39,901 nucleotides of DNA from Gammaproteobacteria bacterium. GTDB taxonomy: Bacteria; Pseudomonadota; Gammaproteobacteria; UBA6429; Thiohalophilaceae. The notes under the pieces are model-generated. The model saw nothing but the letters and a program-made list of their open reading frames with translations, was not told the DNA's origin and searched no databases. A program made the position numbers and the translations under genes. Location: the NCBI GenBank assembly GCA_024275915.1, contig JAJRYG010000104.1:1-39901 (forward strand). Direction: 5' to 3'. Below, in pieces: positions 17,298 to 26,319 of this stretch (its first letter is position 1; every line of letters begins with the position of its first letter).

Positions 17298-19732
17298 AAG
17301 AAGCCATCACCCAGCATCCCTGGCGCTCGCTCACCCTGTTGGTGATGCTGGTGGCCGGCATTACCTTCTGGCGCAGCCTGCCTGATCCTCTGTTCGACGT
17401 CCCGCTGTCCTCGGTGCTGCTCAGCCGGGATCAGCAATTGCTGGGGGCACGCATAGCCGCCGATGATCAGTGGCGCTTTCCCTGTTCCGCCACGGTGCCG
17501 GACAAGTTTGCCCGCGCACTGGTGCTCTATGAAGATCAGCGATTCTATTCCCACCCCGGTGTCGATCCCCTCGCCCTGGGCCGGGCACTCTACCTCAACC
17601 TGAGCCGCAACCATATCGTCAGCGGTGCCAGCACCCTGTCCATGCAGGTACTGCGCCTGGCACGACGCAACCCGCAACGCAGTTACACGGAAAAACTCAT
17701 CGAGATTGTGCTCGCCCTGCGCCTGGAACTGAGCTACAGCAAGGCCGAGATCCTTGCCCTGTATGCCTGCCATGCCCCTTTTGGTGGCAACGTGGTAGGC
17801 GTCCAGACCGCCGCTTGGCGTTACTTTGGCCGCCATGCCGAACAGCTGTCCTGGGCCGAGTCAGCGATGCTCGCGGTGCTGCCCAACAGCCCCTCTCTCA
17901 TCCATCCTGGCCGTAACCGACAGCAGTTGAAAGACAAGCGTGATGACCTGCTCCAGCGACTCCATGACAATGGGGTGCTGTCGGCAACGGAACTGCAACT
18001 GGCCCGCCTCGAACCTCTTCCTGACCGACCTCTGCCATTGCCTTCACTGGCCCCCCACCTGCTCGACACACTGCGGGCATGGCACCCGCAACAGCAAAAG
18101 CCCTTTGTCTCAAGCCTGGATGCCTCGTTGCAACAAGCGGTAAACCACATCGTGCAACAGCACTCACGGCAACTGTCCCGGCAACACATTTACAATGCAG
18201 CCACCGTGGTGATCGACAATCACAGCTTCGAAGTCCTGGCCTACGTGGGCAACAGCCATTACCTGCATGCGGGCAACCAGCGCGGTTATGCGGTGGATCT
18301 CATTCAACGCCCGCGCAGCACCGGCAGTATCCTCAAGCCCCTGCTGTTTGCCAGCATGCTGCAGCAAGGCGAGCTGCTGCCCGATACCCTGGTTCCCGAT
18401 CTGCCCACCCAGTATGCCGGCTATCGCCCAGAGAACTATGATCATCAGTACCGTGGCGCAGTATCGGCCCGGGACGCCCTGGCCCGCTCACTCAACGTGC
18501 CAGCGGTGCGCATTCTGAAAATGCATGGTGTGGGACGCTTCTATGATTTTCTGCGCAACATGGGCATGACCACCCTGTACCGCACCGCCGAGGACTACGG
18601 CCTGACCCTGGTACTCGGCGGCGCCGAAGGTAGCCTGTGGGACATGGCTGGCATGTATGCCAACCTGGTGTGGCTCGCCCGCCAGGACCACCTCGACCCT
18701 GGCCGCCGTTACCGCCAGCCCACCCTGCTGCTGGATCTGCCCGCCGCCAGTGGCCACTACGCCGAACTCAACCCCGCCGCCGCCTGGCTGACCCTGGACG
18801 CCCTGCTCGAAGTGCGCCGGCCGGGACTGGAAAATCACTGGAAAAAATTCGCCCGCCAACGCAAGGTGGCCTGGAAGACCGGTACCAGCTACGGCCTGCG
18901 CGATGGCTGGGCCATCGGCAGCGATGCCCGTTACACGGTAGCGGTGTGGACTGGCAACGCCAGTGGCGAAGGCCGTCCGGGACTCACCGGCGTGGCCAGC
19001 GCTGCGCCCATCCTGTTCGACATTTTCAACCGCCTGGAACCCGGCCCCTGGCTGCGCAAACCGATCGAACTGATGAAGCCGGTACGGATCTGCAGAAACG
19101 ACGGCTACCTGGCCACCCCTGCGTGTGAAGCCACCACCGTGCTCATTCCCATCGGCAGCCACTTCGAAAAGACCAGCCGCCACCATGTAAAAGTGCACCT
19201 GGACGCCAGTGGCCACTGGCGGGTACACAGCCGCTGCGAGCCTGTCTCGGCCATGCGGCACGAAAGCTGGTTCGTGCTACCCGCCGGCCAGGCCTTCTAC
19301 TACCGCCGCCAGCATGCCGACTACCGCAGCCTGCCACCCTGGCGCCCCGACTGTGCCGCCCTGATCAGTTCCAGCAGCAAACAGGCCCCCATCGAGATCA
19401 TCTACCCCGGCGCCGGCACACGCCTGTATATCCCGGTAGAACTGGGCGGCAGAAAAAGCCGCGTGGTATTCGAAGCCGTACACCGCGACCAGAACGCCCA
19501 GCTCTACTGGCACCTGGACGACCAATACCTGGGCCAGACCCGCCTGTTCCACCAGCAAGCACTGGACATCACCCCCGGCCCCCACACCCTCACCCTGGTC
19601 GACAGCCAGGGCAACCGGACAAGCCGCCGATTCATGGTACTGGCCAGGGAAAGACGGGGACAAGTATCGATTTACGAGGCGGAAAGGCAAGATCAGGCGC
19701 CCCACCCGTCATTCCGGCGCAGGCCGGATTGA
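17294..19732 (+). CDS. pbpC: Penicillin-binding protein 1C
   Basis: PbpC is a bifunctional peptidoglycan glycosyltransferase and transpeptidase-fold protein of the inner membrane facing the periplasm. The start MKEAITQHP overlaps the alpha-2-macroglobulin stop (ATGA) and gives a membrane anchor at about residues 12-28. Glycosyltransferase motifs are YEDQRFYSHPGVD (catalytic Glu80), GASTLSMQVLRLA and RSYTEKLIEI. Penicillin-binding motifs are GSILKP (Ser345), SLN in ARSLNVPAVR, and KTGTS. The C-terminal BiPBP_C domain follows. The length, 812 residues, is longer than E. coli PbpC (770). The last residues, HPSFRRRPD, are encoded by a short intergenic repeat, so the natural C-terminus has been replaced. 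It is translationally coupled to the macroglobulin, with which it is thought to repair cell wall at breach sites. Confidence 0.93.
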   Translation: MKEAITQHPWRSLTLLVMLVAGITFWRSLPDPLFDVPLSSVLLSRDQQLLGARIAADDQWRFPCSATVPDKFARALVLYEDQRFYSHPGVDPLALGRALYLNLSRNHIVSGASTLSMQVLRLARRNPQRSYTEKLIEIVLALRLELSYSKAEILALYACHAPFGGNVVGVQTAAWRYFGRHAEQLSWAESAMLAVLPNSPSLIHPGRNRQQLKDKRDDLLQRLHDNGVLSATELQLARLEPLPDRPLPLPSLAPHLLDTLRAWHPQQQKPFVSSLDASLQQAVNHIVQQHSRQLSRQHIYNAATVVIDNHSFEVLAYVGNSHYLHAGNQRGYAVDLIQRPRSTGSILKPLLFASMLQQGELLPDTLVPDLPTQYAGYRPENYDHQYRGAVSARDALARSLNVPAVRILKMHGVGRFYDFLRNMGMTTLYRTAEDYGLTLVLGGAEGSLWDMAGMYANLVWLARQDHLDPGRRYRQPTLLLDLPAASGHYAELNPAAAWLTLDALLEVRRPGLENHWKKFARQRKVAWKTGTSYGLRDGWAIGSDARYTVAVWTGNASGEGRPGLTGVASAAPILFDIFNRLEPGPWLRKPIELMKPVRICRNDGYLATPACEATTVLIPIGSHFEKTSRHHVKVHLDASGHWRVHSRCEPVSAMRHESWFVLPAGQAFYYRRQHADYRSLPPWRPDCAALISSSSKQAPIEIIYPGAGTRLYIPVELGGRKSRVVFEAVHRDQNAQLYWHLDDQYLGQTRLFHQQALDITPGPHTLTLVDSQGNRTSRRFMVLARERRGQVSIYEAERQDQAPHPSFRRRPD

Positions 19733-19921
19733 AGGCAGATACAAGGGACTAGATACAAGTAAAAAAACCGGCTCCGAGGTCATTCCAGCACAGACTGGAA
19801 TCCAGGGAGGCTTCGGGCGGGTGATGCTGGCTTGTCGATGGCAGGAAGGGATTTCGTGGCAACGAACCGGCCTTTTCCCTCATCACATCCCTGCCTGGAT
19901 GCCAGCCTGCGCTGGCATGAC
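19707..19921. repeat. Cluster of GTCATTCC-type palindromic repeats
   Basis: Three copies of a short palindrome are present: CGTCATTCCGGCGCAGGCCG at 19707-19726, GTCATTCCAGCACAGACTGG at 19779 (continuing to 19806), and an inverted copy at 19894-19921 that matches the second at 24 of 28 positions. Copies two and three are inverted ends bounding about 143 bases, so that segment looks like a small non-autonomous element. The first copy supplies the pbpC stop codon. The gap 19733-19998 holds no gene. Confidence 0.75.
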
Positions 19922-19998
19922 GGCATAGCCGTCCCATGAGAGTGTCCAGGATTACTTGACCAGTACAGGGACACGAGCGTGACGATGGGTAAGAGGCG

Positions 19999-21390
19999 CT
20001 ACCGGCAGGTTATGGGTAGTTTTGTTCCCCGGCCTTTTTCAATGACAAACTCATCAGCGATTTTCCCCTGATCGGTAATGAAACGCCCGATCAGACGATG
20101 CCCTTTTATGTCGACCACAAGCGAACCCATGTTCTGTCGGCTGACTGCCATGGCAGGATGATCCAGCGGCCCCGAATCCACCTTGGAAGACGAGCCCACG
20201 ACGGCATAGATGCTGCCGCTGTTGGCGGCACGAACTGTCAGGGGTTTTTCATAGACCATCACGCCGTCCTTCTCAAAGGGGGCCTGGGCCATGTCGGTGC
20301 GGTAAGTCCCGGAACTGCCGTAGTGACAGGCCACAAGGTTGGAGCGTTCATACATGTGGCTGTGCCCCGACAACACCAGATCCACGCCGGCCTTGTCCAG
20401 CACGGGCAGGATGTTCTTGCGCAGCTTTTGCATGCGCCCCCGACTGTCGTAATTGTCGTCGGAATCATGGGAGCCCTTGGTATAGGGCGGATGATGCATG
20501 GCGACGATGATCCAGGGTTGCCGGGTGGCATACAGGTCACGCCATAACCAGCCCAGCATATCCGAATCGGGTTCGAGGCCGCTGGCCTGGCTGTCCAGTA
20601 CCACCACATGCAGCTGGGCAAAATCGAAAGAATAGTAGTTCTCGGTGCCCGACGGCACTCCGCCGGATTCAGCCTGCTCGGGGAAACTGAAGATATCGAA
20701 AAAGGCAAAGCGGCGTGCATCGTGGTTGCCATAGATGGGCCATACGGAATAATTGCGCAGCAGTTTTTCGTAGGGAACGAAGAAATTGTCCTGAAACTGC
20801 TGGTTGGTTCCGGAGCGGTAGGCGTTGTCGCCGGTGGTCATGATGAAATCGAGCATGGGCCGGTTTTTTCGTGGGTGGCCCTTCATCCAGCCGACCGCTG
20901 CATCTCGCACCGCACTTTGTCCCGGGTTGGCATAGCCGGGATCCCCCAGTACCCAGAACCGCACGGGGGTGGCCGCCCCGGCTGCAGGCGGGGTACGGAA
21001 CCGGTAATCTTCACCCTGGTAGCGAGGAATGCCATTGGCTTCGATGCGGTAATAATAGCGGGTATCGGGCTGCAGGCCGGTGATTCGAACCTCGTGTTCC
21101 TCGGCAGGCTCGGCGCCGTCATCGACGTGCTGGTCGAGTGTATCGAGACGGGTGCCATAGAAGACCTTGCCGGTGGTCGGTGCGGTTGTTTGCCAGCGCA
21201 GGGTCATGGCCGTGGGGGCGGGCATCTGCAGGTATGGTGCACGGTCCCCGGTGTAGAAACTGCCCATTGCCACGTCGATGGCGCGGCCCAGCCCGTAGAT
21301 GACGATCAGGATCAGCAGGCCATAGAGCAGTTTGCGGACTAGGCGCCGTTGCCGTTTTTCGCCCACCATCACCTCTGCTGTCACTGCCAT
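19999..21390 (-). CDS. Membrane-anchored purple-acid-phosphatase-like metallophosphoesterase
   Basis: An N-terminal membrane anchor (LLYGLLILIVIYGLGRAIDV, residues 21-40) is followed by a fibronectin-like domain of the purple acid phosphatase type (TAMTLRWQTT, then HEVRITGLQPDTRYYYRI). The metallophosphoesterase domain has all the metal-ligand motifs: VLGDPGY (Asp150), TTGDNAY, YGNHD, VAMHHPPY and SGHSHMYER. The 463-residue protein should work in the periplasm as a phosphatase of unknown substrate. It is transcribed divergently from the LTA-synthase-like gene, with 123 bases between the starts. Two start codons are possible, 21390 and a second ATG seven codons in; neither has an ideal ribosome site. 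Confidence 0.85.
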   Translation of the reverse strand: MAVTAEVMVGEKRQRRLVRKLLYGLLILIVIYGLGRAIDVAMGSFYTGDRAPYLQMPAPTAMTLRWQTTAPTTGKVFYGTRLDTLDQHVDDGAEPAEEHEVRITGLQPDTRYYYRIEANGIPRYQGEDYRFRTPPAAGAATPVRFWVLGDPGYANPGQSAVRDAAVGWMKGHPRKNRPMLDFIMTTGDNAYRSGTNQQFQDNFFVPYEKLLRNYSVWPIYGNHDARRFAFFDIFSFPEQAESGGVPSGTENYYSFDFAQLHVVVLDSQASGLEPDSDMLGWLWRDLYATRQPWIIVAMHHPPYTKGSHDSDDNYDSRGRMQKLRKNILPVLDKAGVDLVLSGHSHMYERSNLVACHYGSSGTYRTDMAQAPFEKDGVMVYEKPLTVRAANSGSIYAVVGSSSKVDSGPLDHPAMAVSRQNMGSLVVDIKGHRLIGRFITDQGKIADEFVIEKGRGTKLPITCR

Positions 21391-21513
21391 TCCTGCCCTG
21401 CTCTGTGGTTCAAAATCACAGTCTGCACTCTAGCATATTCTGCGGGGCTTTTTTGTCTGTGCCATGCCATATAGAATAGCGGCTTCCATCGATCATCCTT
21501 CGTCCGAGACTCC

Positions 21514-23610
21514 ATGCAAAAACTGCCCCGCCTGCTTCACTTCCTGGTCAACCTGATTGGCCTCAACCTGTTGCTGCTGTTCCTGCTGCGGCTGGCCTTC
21601 TGGGTGTATTTCGACAACCCCAATGACCCCATCCCCTTCGATGTGTTGCTGGACAGTTTCTACCTGGGCTTCAAGTACGATCTGCGCCTTACCCTGATCA
21701 TGGTTCTACCGCTGTTCATCCTGGGGGGGATCCGTTTTCTCAGCCCCTTCGAAAGCCGCTTCATGCACCGCCTCTGGCTGGGGCTGCTGGGACTAGTGTT
21801 CGGCATCATCGTACTGATGTATTTCATGAACTTCGGTTACTTTGCCTATCTGCAGCAACCCATGAATGCCACCGTGCTGCGCTTTGCCTACAACTTCTCC
21901 ACTTCCATGCAGATGTTGCAGGAAAGCTACCCCATGTTCTGGATCATGAGTGGCTGGCTGGCTCTGGTGGCCGGCTACTACTGGTTGCTGTCGCATCTGC
22001 TAGCGCGGGCCGAGCGCTATACCAACCCGCACTTTCACGGCTGGAAGAAGGCCGGCATGATCACCATCAGCATCGTGCTGGTGCTGTTCGGCCTGTATGG
22101 CAAGTTTTCCTGGTACCCGCTGCGCTGGAGCGAGGCCTTTACCCACCCTCACCCTTTCGCCCCCGCAGTGGCCATGAACCCGGTGCTGTACTTTCTCAAC
22201 ACCCTGAAGAACAAGGACAGCACCTTCGACGAAAAGGCCACCCGCCAGTACTACTCGCTGATGGCCGACTTCCTTGGCGTGGACAAACCCGACAGCAAGA
22301 CCCTGAACTACCGCCGCGACATCACTCGCCCCGGCCCGCTGGCCGCGTCCCGGCCCAACATCATCATGGTGTTCCTGGAATCCTTTGCCGCCTACAAGAC
22401 CGGCAGCTTCGGCAACCCCCTCAATCCCACACCCCATTTCGATGAGCTGGCCAGAAACGGGCTGCTGTTCACCCGCTACTACACGCCCCACACCGGCACC
22501 GCCCGCTCGGTGTTTGCCGCCATTACCGGCATCCCCGATGTCGAACCTGCCAAGACTGCCTCGCGTAACCCGCTGGTGGTGGATCAGCACACCATCATCA
22601 ATGCCTTCAAGGGCTACAACAAGCTCTACTTTCTCGGTGGCAGCGCCAACTGGGGCAACATCCGTGGCGTGTTGCAGCGCAATATCCCCGGCCTGGACGT
22701 GCACGAGGAAGGCGACTACGAAGCCGAGCGCGTCGATGTGTGGGGGATCTCCGATCTGAGCCTGTTCGAGGAAGCCCTCAAGGTGCTGGACAAGCGGCAC
22801 GACAAGCCCTTCTTCGCCATCATCCAGACCTCGGGCAACCACCGGCCCTACACCATTCCCGAGGACAACCGGGCCTTCCAACTGCAGCACCATGATCATG
22901 ACACCCTGCAAAAAGCCGGCTTCATCTCCGAGGGCGAATACAACTCGTTTCGCTTCATGGATCACAGCCTCGGCCTGTTCATGGGCGAGGCGCGCCAGCG
23001 GGATTACTTCGACAACACCATATTCGTCTTCTACGGCGACCACGGCATTACCGGCTATGCGGGCAAGCACAGCCCCGAGTACATCACCAAGTACCAGATC
23101 AGCGGTTTTCACACCCCGCTGGTGATCTACGCGCCCGGACTCATCCCCGAAGCAAAGACCTACGACAAGGTCGGCAGCGAGGTGGATCTGCTGCCAACCA
23201 TCGCCGGCCTGGCCGCGCCTGGCTACGTCAACACCACCCTGGGCCGGGATCTGCGGGATCCCCGCTTTGACGACCGCCGCTACGCTTTCACCATCACCCA
23301 CCAGACCATCCCCGAGATCGGCCTCATCGGCCCCGATCACTACTTCCGCATGCTCGCCAATGGCGACAACAAGGTGCTGGCCGCCATTCATTCCAACCGG
23401 CCGGTGGTCAATGTCCTCAACCAGCAACCCGAGGTGGCGAAACGCATGGAGACCCTGACCCGCGCCATCTATGAAACCGCCCGTTACATGCTGTTTCACA
23501 ACAAGGCCCGGGCCGGCATGACCGACAGGAGCCCGGCCACCGATCACGCCCCTCCACAGGGCAAGATCGTACTGCCTCATATACGGTTAGTGGACGGTGC
23601 AAGTGATTGA
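21514..23610 (+). CDS. LTA-synthase-family (sulfatase-fold) membrane phosphotransferase
   Basis: This 698-residue protein has four or five N-terminal membrane spans within about 220 residues, then a periplasmic alkaline-phosphatase/sulfatase-fold domain. Family residues are visible: FLESF (Glu289), the nucleophile region TGTARSVFA (Thr329 the likely catalytic residue), and FYGDHGITG (Asp509, His510). In Gram-positive bacteria the family polymerises glycerol phosphate. In Gram-negative bacteria relatives such as OpgB and the phosphoethanolamine transferases decorate envelope glycans or lipids. This member most probably transfers a phospholipid-derived head group to an envelope polymer; the acceptor is unknown. 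The stop codon lies inside a mobile-looking 86-bp element, so the last few residues may not be ancestral. Confidence 0.87.
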   Translation: MQKLPRLLHFLVNLIGLNLLLLFLLRLAFWVYFDNPNDPIPFDVLLDSFYLGFKYDLRLTLIMVLPLFILGGIRFLSPFESRFMHRLWLGLLGLVFGIIVLMYFMNFGYFAYLQQPMNATVLRFAYNFSTSMQMLQESYPMFWIMSGWLALVAGYYWLLSHLLARAERYTNPHFHGWKKAGMITISIVLVLFGLYGKFSWYPLRWSEAFTHPHPFAPAVAMNPVLYFLNTLKNKDSTFDEKATRQYYSLMADFLGVDKPDSKTLNYRRDITRPGPLAASRPNIIMVFLESFAAYKTGSFGNPLNPTPHFDELARNGLLFTRYYTPHTGTARSVFAAITGIPDVEPAKTASRNPLVVDQHTIINAFKGYNKLYFLGGSANWGNIRGVLQRNIPGLDVHEEGDYEAERVDVWGISDLSLFEEALKVLDKRHDKPFFAIIQTSGNHRPYTIPEDNRAFQLQHHDHDTLQKAGFISEGEYNSFRFMDHSLGLFMGEARQRDYFDNTIFVFYGDHGITGYAGKHSPEYITKYQISGFHTPLVIYAPGLIPEAKTYDKVGSEVDLLPTIAGLAAPGYVNTTLGRDLRDPRFDDRRYAFTITHQTIPEIGLIGPDHYFRMLANGDNKVLAAIHSNRPVVNVLNQQPEVAKRMETLTRAIYETARYMLFHNKARAGMTDRSPATDHAPPQGKIVLPHIRLVDGASD

Positions 23611-23686
23611 TATTCAGTGTCTGCCGCAGGGACGCGGCAGCCAAATCGACAGGGATGTCTTCACGACGCCTGAATATCAATCACTT
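23601..23686. repeat. 86-bp element with perfect 17-bp terminal inverted repeats
   Basis: AAGTGATTGATATTCAG (23601-23617) and CTGAATATCAATCACTT (23670-23686) are perfect inverted copies. The 52 bases between contain CTGCCGC...GCGGCAG and GACAGGGATGTC. Such small inverted-repeat elements are usually non-autonomous mobile or structured intergenic repeats. The left arm holds the stop codon of the LTA-synthase-like gene (TGA, 23608-23610). The remaining bases up to purD at 23822 show no gene. Confidence 0.8.
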
Positions 23687-23821
23687 ACACCGGCCGCAAG
23701 GTGAGTATGCGCTTGCCCTGCGCCCCTCCATCTCAGCCAGGCCAATAATATTGACCTGCCGGGGCCTGACAGGCATAGTCACTCCCCCAATTTACAGGCA
23801 TCTCCAACGGGTACTCAAACT

Positions 23822-25111
23822 ATGAACATTCTGGTCATCGGTGGCGGCGGGCGTGAACACGCGCTGGCCTGGAAAGCAGCCCAATCTCCCAATGTCGAAA
23901 CCGTCTACGTGGCCCCCGGCAACGCGGGCACCGCCCGGGAACCGGGGCTGGAAAACGTCGCCATCGGCGCCGAGGACATCCCCGCCCTGCTGGCCTTTGC
24001 CCGGGACAGGGCCATCGACCTGACCATCGTCGGCCCCGAGGCGCCACTGGTAGCCGGCGTGGTGGACCGCTTTGCCGAGGCCGGACTGCGCTGCTTCGGC
24101 CCCCGTGCCGGCGCCGCCCAACTGGAAGGCTCCAAGGCCTTCACCAAGGACTTCCTCGCCCGGCACCAGATTCCCACTGCCGCCTATGGCAACTTCACCG
24201 ACATCGATGAAGCGGTGGCCTACATCCGTGAACAGGGGGCCCCCATCGTGGTCAAGGCCGACGGCCTGGCCGCCGGTAAGGGCGTGATCCTTGCCCAGAC
24301 CGAGGACGAAGCCATTGCCGCGGTAAAAGACATGCTGGCAGGCAATGCCTTTGGTGATGCCGGCCACCGGGTGGTGATCGAGGAATTCCTCAGCGGCGAG
24401 GAAGCCAGCTTCATCGTCATGGTGGACGGCAAACACATCCTGCCCATGGCCACCTCCCAGGATCACAAGGCCCGCGACGAGGGTGATCTTGGGCCCAACA
24501 CCGGCGGCATGGGCGCCTACTCCCCGGCCCCGGTGGTCACACAGGAAATCCACGACCGTGCCATGGCCGAGGTCATCGAACCCACCGTGCGTGGCATGGC
24601 CGCCGAAGGCAATGACTACACCGGCTTTCTCTATGCCGGGCTGATGATCGACAGTGACGGCACGCCCAAGGTACTGGAATACAACTGCCGCTTTGGCGAC
24701 CCGGAAACCCAGCCCATCATGATGCGGCTCAAGTCCGACCTTGTGGAACTGTGCAATGCTGCCCTGGATGGCAAACTGGACCAGACCCACATCGACTGGG
24801 ATCCACGCCCGGCACTGGGCGTGGTACTGGCCGCCGGCGGCTATCCCGACAGTTATCGCAAGGGCGACGTGATCACCGGCATCCCTGAAGAAACCGCGGA
24901 CAGCAAGGTCTTCCACGCCGGCACCGCCGAAAAAGACGGCCAGGTGGTCACCAATGGTGGCCGGGTGCTGTGTGCCGTGGCCTTGGGCGACAGCGTGGCC
25001 GAGGCACAGAAAAAGGCTTACCAACTGGCCGATGCCATCCACTGGGAGGGGGTGTATTTCCGCCGTGATATCGGATATCGGGCCATTTTGCGCGAAAAGT
25101 CAGAAAACTGA
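23822..25111 (+). CDS. purD: Phosphoribosylamine-glycine ligase
   Basis: PurD joins glycine to phosphoribosylamine using ATP, step two of purine synthesis. The 429-residue length is standard. The N-terminal motif is NILVIGGGGREHALAWK. The ATP-grasp core has GSKAFTKDFL, IVVKADGLAAGKGVILA, VIEEFLSGEEAS, SQDHKARDEGDLGPNTGGMG and YNCRFGDPETQ. purH, which often lies next to purD, is 13.8 kb upstream here. The next gene, 212 bases on, is phosphoribulokinase. Confidence 0.97.
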   Translation: MNILVIGGGGREHALAWKAAQSPNVETVYVAPGNAGTAREPGLENVAIGAEDIPALLAFARDRAIDLTIVGPEAPLVAGVVDRFAEAGLRCFGPRAGAAQLEGSKAFTKDFLARHQIPTAAYGNFTDIDEAVAYIREQGAPIVVKADGLAAGKGVILAQTEDEAIAAVKDMLAGNAFGDAGHRVVIEEFLSGEEASFIVMVDGKHILPMATSQDHKARDEGDLGPNTGGMGAYSPAPVVTQEIHDRAMAEVIEPTVRGMAAEGNDYTGFLYAGLMIDSDGTPKVLEYNCRFGDPETQPIMMRLKSDLVELCNAALDGKLDQTHIDWDPRPALGVVLAAGGYPDSYRKGDVITGIPEETADSKVFHAGTAEKDGQVVTNGGRVLCAVALGDSVAEAQKKAYQLADAIHWEGVYFRRDIGYRAILREKSEN

Positions 25112-25323
25112 GCGGAATAGGCAGGTAATTGCGGGCAACTCCAATTTGCATTGAAAACGAGACTTTACCCACCGTTTTCCAGTAAAATACCCGGCAACAT
25201 AAAACATCTCCGTGGTGCCCGCATTTGGGGGAGGCATTCCGGTTTACCGAGTCCAGCGACCTGTCCGTCCGCAACAGACAGGCGCAGAGAATAATGTTTT
25301 TTAAATCTTGTTTAGGAGCAACC

Positions 25324-26211
25324 ATGTCCGTAAAACATCCTGTAATCGCCGTCACCGGCTCCTCCGGTGCCGGTACCACCACGGTGAAAAATGCCTTCGA
25401 ACACATTTTCTTCCGTGAGCACATCAATCCGCTGGTCGTCGAAGGTGACAGCTTCCACCGCTACGACCGCGCCTCCATGAAGGACGCCATCGCCGAATTC
25501 GCCAAGCAGGGCAAGCAGCTCAGCCACTTTGGCCCCGAAGCCAACCATTTCGACACCCTGGCCGAAACCTTCAAGACCTATGGCGAAACCGGCAAGTGCA
25601 AACGCCGTTACTACCTGCACAGTGAAGAAGAAGCCGCCGAGCACAATGCCCGTCTGAAAACCGACTTGGGCCCAGGCCAGTTCACCCCCTGGGAAGACAT
25701 CACCGAAGAAACCGACCTGTTGTTCTACGAAGGTCTGCACGGTGGCGTGGTCGACGGTGACGTCGATGTGGCTTCCCATACCGACCTGCTGGTGGGTGTG
25801 GTCCCCATCGTCAACCTCGAATGGATCCAGAAGATCCACCGCGACAATGCCCAGCGCGGCTACTCGGCCGAAGCCATCGTCGACACCATCCTGCGCCGCA
25901 TGGATGACTACGTACACTACATCACGCCGCAGTTCTCCAAAACGGACATCAACTTCCAGCGTGTACCCACGGTCGATACTTCCAACCCGTTCATCGCCCG
26001 TGACATACCGACGCCGGACGAAAGCTTTATCGTCATCCGTTTCCGCGACTATCATGCCGTTGATTTCCCCTACCTGCTCAACATGATCAACGACTCCTTC
26101 ATGTCACGCCCCAACACCATCGTCGTTCCCGGTGGCAAGATGGGCTTTGCCATGGAGCTGATCCTCAACCCACTGATCCACGACATGATCGAGCGAAAAC
26201 GCAAGGCGTAA
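25324..26211 (+). CDS. prk: Phosphoribulokinase
   Basis: This enzyme makes ribulose 1,5-bisphosphate from ribulose 5-phosphate and ATP, the dedicated Calvin-cycle step before RubisCO. The protein (295 residues from the ATG preceded by TAGGAGCAACC) has the P-loop GSSGAGTTTV, VEGDSFHRYDR, the bacterial-type PWEDITEETDLLFYEGLHGG, and HYITPQFSKTDINFQRVPTV. An in-frame extension to 25225 was rejected because it lacks a ribosome site and homology. No RubisCO gene is in the window. The 5' region holds the hairpin CCTGTC...GACAGG (near 25260-25283) and the inverted repeat GAAAACG...CGTTTTC (near 25154-25180); a regulator site is possible but not shown. Confidence 0.94.
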   Translation: MSVKHPVIAVTGSSGAGTTTVKNAFEHIFFREHINPLVVEGDSFHRYDRASMKDAIAEFAKQGKQLSHFGPEANHFDTLAETFKTYGETGKCKRRYYLHSEEEAAEHNARLKTDLGPGQFTPWEDITEETDLLFYEGLHGGVVDGDVDVASHTDLLVGVVPIVNLEWIQKIHRDNAQRGYSAEAIVDTILRRMDDYVHYITPQFSKTDINFQRVPTVDTSNPFIARDIPTPDESFIVIRFRDYHAVDFPYLLNMINDSFMSRPNTIVVPGGKMGFAMELILNPLIHDMIERKRKA

Positions 26212-26232
26212 TTTGCTTTCGCCAGGATCAGG

Positions 26233-26258
26233 AAAGCCGGGATAATCCCGGCTTTTTT
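26233..26258 (+). terminator. Rho-independent terminator of phosphoribulokinase
   Basis: AAAGCCGGGA, loop TAA and TCCCGGCTTTTTT make a strong stem whose 3' arm runs into six T, 21 bases after the stop. Confidence 0.92.
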
Positions 26259-26319
26259 ATTGGTGTTTCCACCTGCCCGGCTGTGCTAGCATGCCAGCCC
26301 GATCGAGGAAAAAAACCCC

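Noticed and set aside
25225-25323. Upstream extension of phosphoribulokinase
   Set aside because: The ATG at 25324 has a good ribosome site and starts exactly at the family N-terminus; the extension has no homology.
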